Shown piece after piece: positions 1-12,800 of a DNA stretch of 64,000 nucleotides (position 1 is its first letter; the number at the start of each line of letters is the position of its first letter). Made by a program: the position numbers and the translations under genes. Under the pieces are notes generated by a model that saw nothing but the letters and a program-made list of their open reading frames with translations, was not told where the DNA came from and made no database searches. This stretch comes from Salminus brasiliensis (lineage: Eukaryota; Chordata; Actinopteri; Characiformes; Bryconidae). The stretch covers positions 34,888,925-34,952,924 of the forward strand of contig NC_132879.1 of assembly GCF_030463535.1 (NCBI RefSeq), in the 5' to 3' direction.

Positions 1-871
1 GGTGTATGGGTGTGATGGGTGTGATCGGTGAGACAGAATGTTACATTGTACTACTGACTGTTCAGCACCCTGATTGCTTGGGGGTAAAAGCTGTCTCAGA
101 ACCGCACATCTACTGACACAGCTAAAAAAAAAATTCAGTCCAGATGCTGTGCTCACTTATTCAAGTTCTTCCCTTTTTAATGAAAGTTCTTTTGAAATAC
201 AATACAATCTGTAGACAGATTAAAATATCCCTCATTAACAGTACATAGTAGCATAAAACAGAGACACTGTTAACCAGTCTGCATTAATAAACAGATGAGT
301 GAGTACCCAGACATAGCCTGGGCTTCAGTACATCCTAATAACATTCACTTCCGAAACAGTTACTCACTTAAACGTAAACCAGAAGATCCAGCAAAACCAC
401 AGCAACCTGAGACCCTCCCGACATCCATTTGACTGTCTCCAGTTCGTACGGAAAATCCAAATACGGTTATTATCATACAAAGGAAAGGAATACTACCATG
501 GGCGTTATCCAAAGCCAGTCTAGTTAGGGAGAGTCAAGAAGACGACTAGCGCTGCGCCCCTGTGCAGTAGTATGGTTTATGGAGGTGGTTTGTTTTTCAG
601 CTCACTGCACAAGGCTGGAAAACCGGCAAGCGATGGTACTATTCCTCTACGGTATAAAAAACAAAAAAAAAACCTGGAGGAAATTTACAGATCGGAAAAT
701 GCAATGATACTTCCGAGGCCTTTAAGGCCATGAAATTATTTCAATGGATAAACGCTACCAAATCTGTTGCTCCACATTGCACATCCAACCTCTCATATCC
801 CTGAAAGTTTGGCACTGGAGAGGCAGTCTCATTCTCTTCCACTCTACCATGACAGATACATATACGGCACG

Positions 872-914
<43 letters not shown>

Positions 915-1644
915 GCATACGCACGCATACGCACGCATACGCACGCTTGTACAGACAGACATGCAGAGAGAGCCGTCAGGCGCCCCACACAAACCTCAGA
1001 GTGAGTGTTCTTTTAGTGTTCATATTAAGAGAGGTCAAGAGTCCAGTTGATCAAGCAGAAGTTGCTCTTAGCAGCATCAATCAGCTGAAGGTAGTTAGGG
1101 GTTGGTTTTGCTCACGCGTGCTGGTCTGTGATCAGCCCCCCGCTCGCAAACCTGGAATTTGGGCCAGTTTAAGGAGTTTTAGGAGGGAAAAAAACCTCCA
1201 ACTGGCGAGAGAGACGTTCTCTCCCACAACTTCAGTACAAGAAACAGCAGACCTCCTTGATCATCATCATCATCTGAGCTGAAAAGGTCGTGTTTTTTGA
1301 ACACTGATAACGTTCACATTCAGATGTCTCCTCACTCCCTTCCGAGATGACTTGGGGAGCTGGGAATGAGGAGCTAAGACATTTGTACTGGACACTTGAT
1401 TCAATGACACTCTGAAAAATGAAGGTGCCGGTTAGGGTTCTGACTTTGGTTGCGCTTTGGTTCTCTAAAGCAGTGCTTCTCAGGAACCCATGTTTTTGCT
1501 TTAACCCACTTCACAGCATATAGGGTCAGAGCAAAAATGTGGACCATGTGGGGTGCCCTGAGAAGCAATGCCCTGAAGAACCGTTTAGAATCAGGGGGTG
1601 GTTCTTTGAAGAACCGTTTAGTAAATGAGCTGTGGAAATGCTTA
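1..1644. other. nudt4 3' UTR or downstream flank, no gene seen
   Basis: Unique-looking sequence downstream of nudt4 with one microsatellite cluster. Open frames crossing 741–1282 owe their length to the dinucleotide repeat. The left edge of the window cuts this region, so it may hold the distal 3' UTR. Confidence 0.5.
875..940. repeat. (AC)n microsatellite plus GCACGCATAC decamer repeat
   Basis: Pure AC dinucleotides at 875–910 pass directly into three copies of the decamer GCACGCATAC at 911–940, so the two repeat modes share a boundary. Confidence 0.95.
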
Positions 1645-2551
1645 GGCTGCTTTTACACCTAGTTTTTTGGGGGATTTTGTCGCACTGCATCCTGTGTCCT
1701 TGTCTTTTGGATGGGTTATTTAAAGCGCAGCAAACAATACAAGTTGTGTCCTTTGTGTCCTGTGATTGGCCAGAAATTTGGCGGGGGATTAGAGTTGCCT
1801 GTTACTGTGTTACTTACATGCTGTGATATTTTGTTCTTGAACTTTCACCAGCATATAATACTGTAAAATCCAGATCTCTCGGTCTCTCGAACGTTCAGTA
1901 CAGTCATGATCAAATGTATTATCAACCCATTATGCTTCATTCAAACAGAGACACATTTCACAATCCAAATAATAAAAACTATCCTTATTTGAGGTCTACT
2001 ATACTTCTTTTTTTATAACGGTTTGGTTTAAGGTGGTTGGTGTGGTGCAACGGACAACACCACCCACTACCTGATGGTAAACCTCCACGGCATGTGGGAG
2101 ACTAGGGTTTGAGTCCCAGTCTGGGTGACTATGCTGCACAATACTCCTCACACTACATTGGCCCACCTCTGTAACACGAGTAACCTTGTAAATTGCTCTG
2201 TATAGGAGTGTGCGCTAATTGCCGTAAGTAAACTATCAGGCCACCTAACCAATCACAAATATGTTCTGTGGTCCGTGTGCCAAAGTCTGTGCCACAGTCC
2301 ACTATAATCAGTCAAACGTTACTATACAGGCAAATTTTGGTCACACCTTAAGGTTGGATTCCCCTCGTTAGATGCAGGACAACGGTAAAAAAATGCGTTC
2401 CCACCAGCAGCAAACTAAGCAGACCTAGACCCCTGTTTTTTGAAGGACCATGCCTCAGTTGTTTGGTGTGTGTTCACACCTATCAAAACGAACCGAATCG
2501 AAGACAAAGGTTGAGTGGTCCGCACCAAGCAAGGTAAGTGTAAAAGCAGCC
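1645..2551. mobile_element. Non-autonomous TIR transposon, Harbinger-like, 907 bp
   Basis: The element begins GGCTGCTTTTACAC (1645–1658) and ends with its exact reverse complement (2538–2551): a perfect 14-bp TIR. TTA flanks both sides (1642–1644 and 2552–2554), which fits the 3-bp TWA target duplication of PIF/Harbinger elements. No transposase frame is visible. A tRNA-type SINE sits inside at about 2030–2230. Superfamily placement rests only on TSD length and TIR. Confidence 0.7.
2030..2230 (+). mobile_element. tRNA-derived SINE nested in the 1645–2551 element
   Basis: A degenerate tRNA-like head with B-box GGTTTGAGTCC (2106–2116) is followed by a body and a decayed tail TTGTAAATTGCTCTGTATAGGAG. 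It matches the copy at 21420–21640 segment by segment (GTGGGAGACT…, CACTACATTG…). Confidence 0.75.
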
Positions 2552-2554
2552 TTA

Positions 2555-3865
2555 AAGAACGTCTACATAAAGTAAAGCTTGTTTACAGAAAGTCCAGAAC
2601 CGCTTAGGAACCTTCTCTTTTAAGAGTGTACTGGTAAAAGCTTGTGTTTTTTTTCATCACAGTTTGTTTCTGTCGTATTTTTAGAAATAGAAAAAAAAAA
2701 GATAATAGAAAAGATTTCAGCAGAAGTTAATACATTTGCTTTGCCCCTAAAAACCTTGACAACACAATTCATCTTCAGTTCTTCAGAATATTTACAAAAC
2801 ATTGTTACGCTATGAATGGCCTTGAGAATAGCCCCCAATGTTCTAGGCCTCCCTCGAATCACATGATACTGTACAACGCATGCTCCTGCCAGTCCACACA
2901 TCTGCTGGCACACTCACAACCAGTGCTAAAGGGGCAGCGATTAAAGGGATGCGTTGGATTGGTTGCATGAGTGTTAAAGGGAGCTTTCTGTTCTCCATTT
3001 TACTGGATCGAGGAAAGCTGGGGAACAGTCCGGACACTCAGGCTGGTGACGTGAGGGGTACATGCAGTACAGTAAGGTACCACCTGTGCGACTGTGAATG
3101 GACCTCTGTTCCATTCCCTCTTGTTTGAGACGGGAACAGGCAGCAGTTCCTAAAGCAGTCCCACCAAACCCTACAGTCTACATGGGCTGATCTGGGGACT
3201 TTGAGGTAACTTGAATTCAGATTTCCATTCAGGCTGCGAAGCACTCGAGGACTGTGTATCATGAGAGAAATGGTGGTCAGTATATAATAACAGATCGATC
3301 GAGTCAGAAAATCAGTTGCCCACTTTGGTCAGTTTCAGTTTCAGACCAGACATTAAAAAAAAAAGCTATTTAAGGCATTCTTAAACCAAATTCTTTATAG
3401 CTGTGGTCATGTCTAGGGCCGCACAATATGTAGTTTATTGATCGTTCTGGCAAGGTTGGCCTGTGAAATATTAAGATTGATTTGGAATATACATTGACGC
3501 CATAGAAGGCCCCCCATCTAAGGAATTACAACATATGAAATGCAACATAATTAACAGAAATCATTTCAATTTGGTCAAAATAATGCAGGCCAAACCCCCA
3601 GAATGTGTTTTAATGCCTTGCACGGCACATTGCAACTGCTATCTGTTGCATTACATGAGCCCAATATTGTACAGCCCTAGTTATGCCAAGCAAAAGCACT
3701 TTTCAAAAGACCATAGGAGGTGAAACAGGTGATCATCTCCTTGACGATTCAGAGATCCAGGCAAACGTCTGTACCCATAGGTGGTTGTGTGTTTAAAGGT
3801 CCCGAGATCAGGCCCCAGAGGGAGTGCGGTGTGTGAGTGTGAGTGTGAGAAGGAGATGAGCAGTC
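2555..3865. other. nudt4 3' UTR (proximal part at least)
   Basis: No protein-like frame or recognised repeat was seen. The segment directly follows the nudt4 stop on the minus strand, so it should be at least partly transcribed as 3' UTR. A possible poly(A) hexamer is at 3434–3439. Confidence 0.5.
3434..3439 (-). terminator. Possible nudt4 poly(A) signal (AATAAA on minus strand)
   Basis: TTTATT on the plus strand reads AATAAA on the minus strand, about 430 nt past the nudt4 stop. Mammalian nudt4 3' UTRs are kilobases long, so this may be a proximal site or chance. Confidence 0.2.
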
Positions 3866-6800
3866 CTATCTGCGGGGGGGAGCGGGAGACGTGCTGTAGC
3901 GGGGCGTGTTGTCATTTGGGGGAGGGGAGGGGAGGAGGATGTTGCCGTTGTTGGTTGCGGAACACAGCTGAAGATGTCTCAGGTACTCGGCGTGGACCGG
4001 CTTGTGGCTTTGCAGAATCTTGATGGCCTCTTCTACTGGGAACCACTCCCGCTTACGACCTGCAGGGGGAGACAAAAAAAAAAGGGTTTACAGTGTGGCA
4101 CGGCACTTGATTTAGAGAGCTTGCCAGCAGGAAGATTTACAAGGAGACTAAAGGGAGTGAATGCAAAAAGTACAGTTCATTCCAAAACATAAATTACATG
4201 CAGGCATAATAAATGCAGAATTGATGATTTATAATTATAAATGCATCAATTAATTATATATGACTTATAATTATTTTAGAATTTAGAACTATTTTCTTTT
4301 ACCGTGTGATATGAAGACAATAAATAGTACCTAATTTATTCATAAACTTGATCAGCTAAACATTGCAAATTGCAAAAATGTTTTTTTGTTATTTTTAGAA
4401 CAATAATCAGCTTTATATTCTCCTCCCCCCTGTTTTTGCTCTGTGTAAACATTTAATAAATCAACATGACTCAGAAATAATTTTGCTTCCATAATGTGGG
4501 GTACTTCAGAGTGAAACACACTATTAGGGATGGTCACTGATATAACTTATTGTTCTGTGGTGGGAGGGTTTGAGATGACATGCCCGTGTGTGTGTGTGTG
4601 TGTTTTAATCAATTTGATAAACATTACAGGGAAAATGACATTTGGCAAAATGAGATATTAAATGATATCATAAAATTGACTGATGAACCCACAAGATAAG
4701 CAAAGGTCAAATAGATTTCAGGTTGACTTGCAGTGTGAATACTATTTGTAATGTTTGTAATTATAAATATTTGCAATATATGTAACATTTAATCTGTAAT
4801 ACATATCATATACTAGATTTGTTATATGCGTAACTATAATATACAGAGTGCTGACAACCTTTATTTTCCACTATGGTGGGAAACCGACTGCAGTGTGTTC
4901 GTGTGAGTGTATCTGTCGGCATAGATGGGAACTGCTCTGGCATTCTGAAGGGCACTGAAGAAATCAGGTGACTCCTGCTGTAAGAGCAGCAGGGGCCCAT
5001 TTAGGGTCGACTACAAATAAGGTTTTGTCACTAAGGCTTTTCTTTCACGTTAGAGAGAGAGAAAGTGCATGAAGGAAGAAGCTGATCTGACTGATGCTTT
5101 TGTTGGTCTGCCTGAACAGGTCACTGAATTATCTGAAAAGGCCAATGTTGCAGCATCATTACATTTTCTGTAATTTTTGATTTTATAATTCTTATACAGA
5201 TTTTGAACATATCAGTCTAATAGTATTCAAGAGTGTAATAATGTAATAGACTAGGTTCTAAGTCATTCAATATAAAGAGCCTTGAAATTATTAAAAAATA
5301 TTTTTTTTTCAGCTCCAGTCCTGACACTCGTCTGACAGCAATCTGAAATATTTACCTTAAAACTTTAAAATGCCTGTTTTCAACTGAAGCTCTTAGATTA
5401 ACATCTAAAATTAGACTACCGTTCTCAGAAACACTCGACCACCCCATAGAAAAGAAATACACAGCTAACATCATCGCATCACACAGTGGATCAGATTTGT
5501 GCTCCTCCCCCCTCTAATATCCCATCCAGCATGTTCTGTTATCATCAGCCATACCCGATATTCATCCATACTGATACGCCATCTCTAGTTACACTCAAAC
5601 AGACCAAGAATCTGGATCTCATGTCTACGGGTTAATCCTCAGCCAGTCTCTTTTCAGTTTGTAAGCTTTTACTTTTCTACATCAGCTTACTTTCCTCATT
5701 TTTACAATCCTAATCAGCTTACATTACCCCTACATTCCTTTTTTTAGTCTTTTCCCATTTATTTTCCCATGACCGTTTTGTACTGTCTTTTAAATTCCCT
5801 GAACTACCTTCAGCAAGTGCAATCAGTGCAGTTAACCTAAAGCTACAGATATCCAGTAGAGCACAGTGATTCAACCGCACATGGTGTAAAGTTCACAATT
5901 CCTATAGACATCATAAAATGAATGACCTTCATGGAATCCATCTATCCACATTTGAAAAAAATCACTAGGGACAGTAAATGAAGGGCTCCAGCAGTTACAC
6001 ATTAATGGATGCACAGGGCAGGCAGGGCAGTCATCAATCGCGCCAAAACTTCATCTGGGCCACATGCTGACAGCCCCTGGCCTTGGTGTTTAATAACCAC
6101 GCTGCACTAAATTCCCTGTGCGTGTCTGTGCAGATTATTGTTCTTATTGATCTCCACTTATAGCCAGCCAGCCTCCATATAAAATACAATGAGGCAAGTT
6201 TACCACTCTCTCTAAGGAGAACCGCTTGCGTATGACTTCTGTGGAGAAGCCAAAGGAGGTGTACTGCCCTGTAAAGTATGCTAACAGTTGCTGTGTAAAC
6301 TCACCGATATTTACTGAGTCCTCCCAGGCCTCCAGAGTCTCCGTCACGGTCAGCACATACACATACGTACGGTGCTTCCTGTCCTGGTTATGCTGCATGA
6401 AAACGTGACATAGTTTCAGCGCTGTTTATAATGGTAGCATGAATGGCAAAGGCTCTAATGGTTAGTGCACAAATGCAGATGCTGAGAGCAGAGCAGAGCA
6501 GAGGCTCACCTCAAACACGCCCAGGAGGCGCCCCAATTTCCCCTTCACTCCAGCCTGGAAGAGAGGAAAAAGAAGGGGCTGAGGATTCATTTCACAGACA
6601 CATAAGGAAGGATGAAGGGCAATCACGTGAAAGTAACAGAACCTTGACGTCTGTAAACTTATAGAAGCTAAGGAAAAAAGGAACACGGTGTAGCCAGTGT
6701 AAAATAGGACATAAATGACAGAAAGGAAACAGTGAGTGCATAACATTTAAATAAACAGTAAACAGTAGAAACCATTTAAACAAGTACAAGTAAAGAAATC

Positions 6801-9800
6801 ATACTGCAAACTGCTTCAGTGGTTAAACTGAAGGGAGCTGTAGATCTGCTCTGATTAAAGCTCCAAGATGCTTCTGCAGAATGACTAAAACTGGATTAAC
6901 TCTATTACATAACCCTATTACATTCAGTCCACCTACAACCAGTTTACAAATATTGTAAAAAAAAAAAAAAAAAAAACTTTTTAGCAGTTTCCCCTTCTGT
7001 AGGGTCAGACCAGACGGACTAGCCTGCACTCCCCAAGCGCATTAATGAGCCTTGGCTGCCCATGACCCTGTTGACGGTTCACTGGTTGTCCTTCCTTGAA
7101 ACACTTTTGGTAGGTACTGACCACTACATACCAGAAACTCCCCACAAGACCTGCTGTATTCGGAAATGCTCCAACCTTTTATGTTTTCTGACACCGTATG
7201 ACAATTGCCTCTGTCCCTTTTTATACATCATGTATTCTGGCCATACCACTAACCACAGAAGTACCCCCCAAGTCCTACCCTAGGGGGGTTTTCACACCTA
7301 TAGTTCGATGGCTCTGGTCTAAATCAGTTAAACTTAGCAAACTTGGAGCGTTTTCACACACCTGTCTGGGGCGAGAGCAAGAAAGTAAATACAGGAGGAG
7401 GTCCTGTGTTCTGGAGCAGTGCATATTTCTGTGCATTTGTTCATAGTAGTTCATGTAGTAATTATCTGGGCAATAACACCTGGGTGTAAAGGAGCCGTTT
7501 AGCTCAAACTTGAGCTATTTACACTTGATATTTAGGTCGGATCGAGGTCAGATCATGTTCTCACCACAAACAAATCTCTCCAGAGTTCATTCGGGATCAG
7601 ATCGAGACCACCTCTTCTCTAGTGTCTCGGTGGGGTTGTTTTTTGGGCCGCATCAGAGTGTGATTACTGTATTCACACCTCCTCAAAGGAGTCCGTTTTA
7701 ACTAGTCTACCCATTCAAGCCCAGTTTTTCCCAGTGAAACACAACTGATATTGCACTTCAGTCCAAGCCTAGTCCAAATCCATGTCCAGGAAATTGTTCC
7801 TAGATGAATTCCCTGACCGTTGACTCAACACTGCTGGAGAATTGAGGCAGATTCATTCCTGGTCATAAACATCAGAGAGACACGACTGAAATGTCCTGGA
7901 ATCCGGCACAGTGCAGAGTTTGGCCAGCTGATGTGGCCTCACTCTGAGCTCAGAAGGCCACGTATCAACAGTCTGTTAATTTCCTTCCGAGTGGAACAAA
8001 TAAGGCTCAAAATAGTTGAATTAGTAGAGGCCTTTTTCAGTCATTGCTGCTGATGATTCTAATGATAATGACCTACCTCTTCATAAACCTCCCGCACTGC
8101 TGCCCCACAGGGCTCTTCCTCTGGCTCCATTCCTCCCCCGGGCACGATCCACTGATCTGGATGCCGACTGCTGCTCACCAGCAACACCTGCCAAATAAGT
8201 CAACTTGTTACTGGGGAACATATATCACCAAGCACTACACATTAAGCAAAGCCATGCTTCAAAAAGCTAGACCGTGATTCACACCTTGTGCGCAGCATAT
8301 ACACACTCTTAAAAATAAAGGTGCTACTAAGAGGCTCTTCTTGGCATCACTCAAAGAATCTTGGTAGTGCCTTTATTTTTGAAGGGGTTCATGTGCATGT
8401 AGAGATATTGTGATATCTACACAACATAGTATTGCTTGTCAGTTTTAATGTTGTATTTTCTAGTAAATTAGATGATTAATAATAATAATATATAATTCAT
8501 ATTATATATAATTATGTACATAATTAATAAAGCACATTTCACATTATTAGTCACATTATTTTAGTTAAAAATCCATTAAAATAGAATTAAAATCACGTGT
8601 ATCCTCTCAGATATATGGGGACCCATCATGGATATTTTTCAGGTGGCTTAGGTTGGTGCCAGGCCCTGTCTGACCCTGCAACCCTTGTCATTTTTGTTTC
8701 TCATCACTTCTACAACATAATTTTTTTATGTTTAAAAATAAAATACTATAATTGTAAGATGTATAATTGTAATGTATAGATGAACATCTGTCAAAAAAAC
8801 CTCAAAACATATAACATGTTCTACTTTTCTATTCAAATACTCTGATAACAGATAACAGTCTACTGCCATTTGGTTTTGGCCACACTGTATCAAAGGCAAC
8901 CGTGCTGCTGGTTCACACACTCTGATATGACATTAGGTAGTTTGTGTGTGTATCTGTGGTTGTGTGTGTATTCAATGCTGAGAATGCTTGAGTGCTCCAG
9001 TGTCAGAAAGATGATAGTGCGCTGATCCAATTCTGCACATTCTGCAGTAGCACGCCTGTGCGGTTAAATTAAGCTCTGTCCTGATGACACACAACAACGC
9101 TGAGGCATTCATGTGCACGAACGAGTCAATCAGAGGACCCTGACCCAGTCATGGGCCTTTTCTTATTAAATGAAGAAAAACAACAACAACAACAACAACA
9201 CTGTGCTAACCTGAGACTGTGTGTGCATGAATCTTAACCGATAGTTAGTGCAGTGTAGTCGCTGTGCTGTACAGGAAAGGTTCAGCCAACTCTACAATTA
9301 ACTAATTCCACCCTCCATAATCCAGTCCACTTCAATGTGTCGAATACAGGGCCAGGTAAGTTCATTAGTTTTATGGGTACTGAACAAATGATTTCAAAAC
9401 TTTAGACTGTAGCCAAAAAGCGGCCTTGTTCCAAAATGCAGACTGCTGATCACCTGTCCAAATTCCGTTCAATATGCATTGTAATATAAACAATAGCACT
9501 TCTTGAGTAACCTGTAATCTGTTGATTTCTGGGTTAACCCCATTAGACCTTGTGTCACTTTTATAACTACATTATCATCATTAGCATCAGTTTCATAGGC
9601 CCTAAAATAGAACCCTGTGGAACTCCACAAGACCTGCTAAACCGAACAACTGCCAAATAATTCATAATAGTGTCTGCATTAGGATTTCTAACTGAATAAT
9701 AAACCTAGTTCAAGGGGGTTAAGCCATACCCACTTTTTTGGTTTGTAATCTAAAAGAAAGTATCAAAAAAAGACATGAAACGATACACAAAAATCTAAAT

Positions 9801-12800
9801 CTAATTACATACAATACAGTGGTGTCCCAGGAACATGCTTAAATTTTCACATGGTAATTCTTGCGGGCATTTGCATAGCTTAAAAGATTGCATACTGGGG
9901 GCATAACCATGCACACATTTTCAGATTTTAAGGGCCAAAGAGCTCTAATAATCTTCTCCACACATTAGTTTAGCTGAGATTAATATAATGTATAAGTGCA
10001 CAAGCATAAGTATAAGCCCCAATTCCATTCTTTTGTACTCCCGGCCACAATGGCTGTGGTACCACCAGGGATTGAACTCGCAATCTTCTGATTATAGAAC
10101 ACTTAGACAGTTGTGCCACTTAGGAACCCCAGTTGACTAATTTTGATTGTACTATTTATCACTTATTTGTTCAAAATATGTTAAATAACAGACCCTTAGA
10201 AAAGCCAGATGGGTGTAAAGGTGATGATAAGTGATACACTGTTCCCAATGGCTGTGGTTTTCAGTATGTACTTGGATCTATTTCACCCTTTAAAAGAAAG
10301 TAATATTCAGGAATGGGTAGCAGCTTTGGTACAGGGTTCTCAAAATGCTGAACAGCACCCAGCCCCCAAGCCTTTATGACCTGGACTCATCCTACCGTGC
10401 TTAGCTGATATTATTAAAAATGCTCATTTTCCATGTACATTTCCAACCACTGTATCATATAGCTACACAGGTGTGACCCAGAATGAACAGGTGGAAATGG
10501 GTTCACAGCCCTGTTTACTGTTAACAAGCAAATTCCACCCACGCCCATATAGAAATCCTGTACATCTAAATGCCGCTCCACAACGGCGCTGTCTTCATTG
10601 GAAGTAGAAGTGTTTGAGACTGGAACTCTTTAAAGTAATGCGATCCAGGCTGGCTGGCAGAGTAAAGCAGAATGTTTCCAGGAGAGCATGAAGTGTTATT
10701 TTCAGTGTGTATGTGTGAACGTTTCTCTCCGACAGATGGGGAGCAGCAGTGTTGTAATCCTCCCGATGGACGCACGTTTCACTTTGCTCTCTGATTGGCT
10801 AATCCACAGGTCGCTGAGGAGGCATCAAGTGTTACCTACTGTAATGGGATTTTGGGGGGGTGGATGGGAAGGTGGAGGCTGGCTAGTCGCTCTGAAACAC
10901 ACTCACAGGCTGCACGTGTTGTTGCTTTGAGCTGAGGTCAGGTCACAAGCCGCACCTGCCTTTATCTGGTCCGGTCAACCCAGCCCTGAGGTTATTTTTA
11001 CGGTCCGGTAACTATCTAGCCGAGAGGGACGTCAGAGCAGCAGAAGGTGACCGGCCTGCTCCAGGCTGACAGATGCAGAGCAATACATGGAGTACATTTG
11101 TGTGTGTGTGTGTATGGATTATATTGATTTATATGGACTGAAGTGATTTATTAGCATAAGGGAAGACACTATTGGAATTAGGTTTCGGAAACTGACCTGA
11201 AATTGACCTGCATTAAAAATAATGAACAAACTAGGGATGGGCCGATACGGGAATTGTTGATACAGATATCTGATGTTTATATTTGTAGAGTTTATTTGCA
11301 TATCGGTTTTTATCATCACCATTATCACCACCATTATCTTCTTATTTGATGAGTATAGAAATATCAGTCAAATCTAAACATCTGCCTGACGCTGCTATGA
11401 TTCTGATATTATCGCACATCCCTAAAACCGCTGGAAATATAGCACTGAACATCAATGCAGAACACCAGCATCCTTAACCCCTTAATGGGCTGGAAGTGTT
11501 ATTACAAACATACATATTACCAGAGAATAGCCTCACCAGATTGTACAGAAGTCCCTGCAGTTACTAATTAATGAGTCTTGGAGTGTTAAGGCATAACAAC
11601 TGTACCCAAACTTAACCTTTAGTTTCTGCTGTCAGACTTTGAAATACGTCAAACGAGAACTGATGGTCGGGTCTGTCTGGATGTCAGTAAAGTGCTGTTT
11701 AACTATATTAGAGCTAAACTTGAGCACTATACATGACCCCCACCCCCCCACCCACACACAAAATATGTTGACAGCCACTTATATACCAGTCAGTCAGCAT
11801 TGATTTTGTCATTACAATGACTGATTAGCTGGTTCGGTGGCTTCTGTCAAGGGGTGGGTGGATATATTAAGCAACAGTGAACAGTCAATCCTTGAAGGTG
11901 ATGTGTTGAAAGCAGGACAAATGGACAAGCATAAAGATTTGAGATTTGCTCTGACAAGCGCCACACTGTGATGGCTAGACGACAGGGTCAGAGCATCTCC
12001 AAAACATCAGGCAGGTCATGCGAGGTGTTCGTCCCAAAAGTGCTAAAAGTGGTCAGAGGAAGGACAATCCAACCAGTGAACCAGTGAGGGGGGGGTGGGG
12101 GTCATGAGCGCCTAAGGCTTACTGATGCGAATAAACAGAGGCACACAGTGTCACTGATGCTAAGCATCACCCTTTTCCCTTGTGGTCATTTCCACCAACT
12201 AAACTTTCAGTCCACTTACTACCTAAACTAAAAACCTGGACACTTTAACCCCTTAACACACCAAGGTGTATTTCTTGCTTGGGCTTGCGGCCCATAGGCC
12301 TTATTAGCTCACCTGAATGAGAAAACGGTCTGGACTTGGGATATCCACTTATTCAAATAAACCCCCCAAAGAGGTGCTCTCCTTATTTGTGGAAAACGCT
12401 GCACTGGATATCGGAACATCAGTCACAGAGAGTGTGCCTGTGTGTCGGGGCTCAACGTCTGGACATAGTGACACATGCTGAGTATCCTGAACATCTATAA
12501 CAGAATGTGCTATGTGCATGTCTATGTGTCAAGGGGGATCAAAGACAGCTACACTAAGCATTATGAATGACTGTAACTGAACAAACTATGTGACCGAGTG
12601 CATAGGTATCCACATGCATGCACGTGTGTGTGTGTGTGTGCATGAGCCCCAGTTCACAGAACTGTGACGCGGGGATTGTTTTTAGTTTGTACAGACGCTT
12701 GTGTCTGGCTGAATCCCTCGCACCTCAAGGCTGCCGCTGCAATCAGTGTTTTTGCAGTGAAGACCGAGGGGAAAATACAAACAAGCGGTGTTATATTGTA

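Noticed and set aside
767-1282. 171-codon open frame
   Set aside because: Runs through the AC repeat (poly His-Thr) and ends in a His run; no family, no splice context.
10025-10130. tRNA gene
   Set aside because: B-box present but acceptor and anticodon stems do not pair; it is a SINE head. The same applies to 2030–2230 and 21420–21640.
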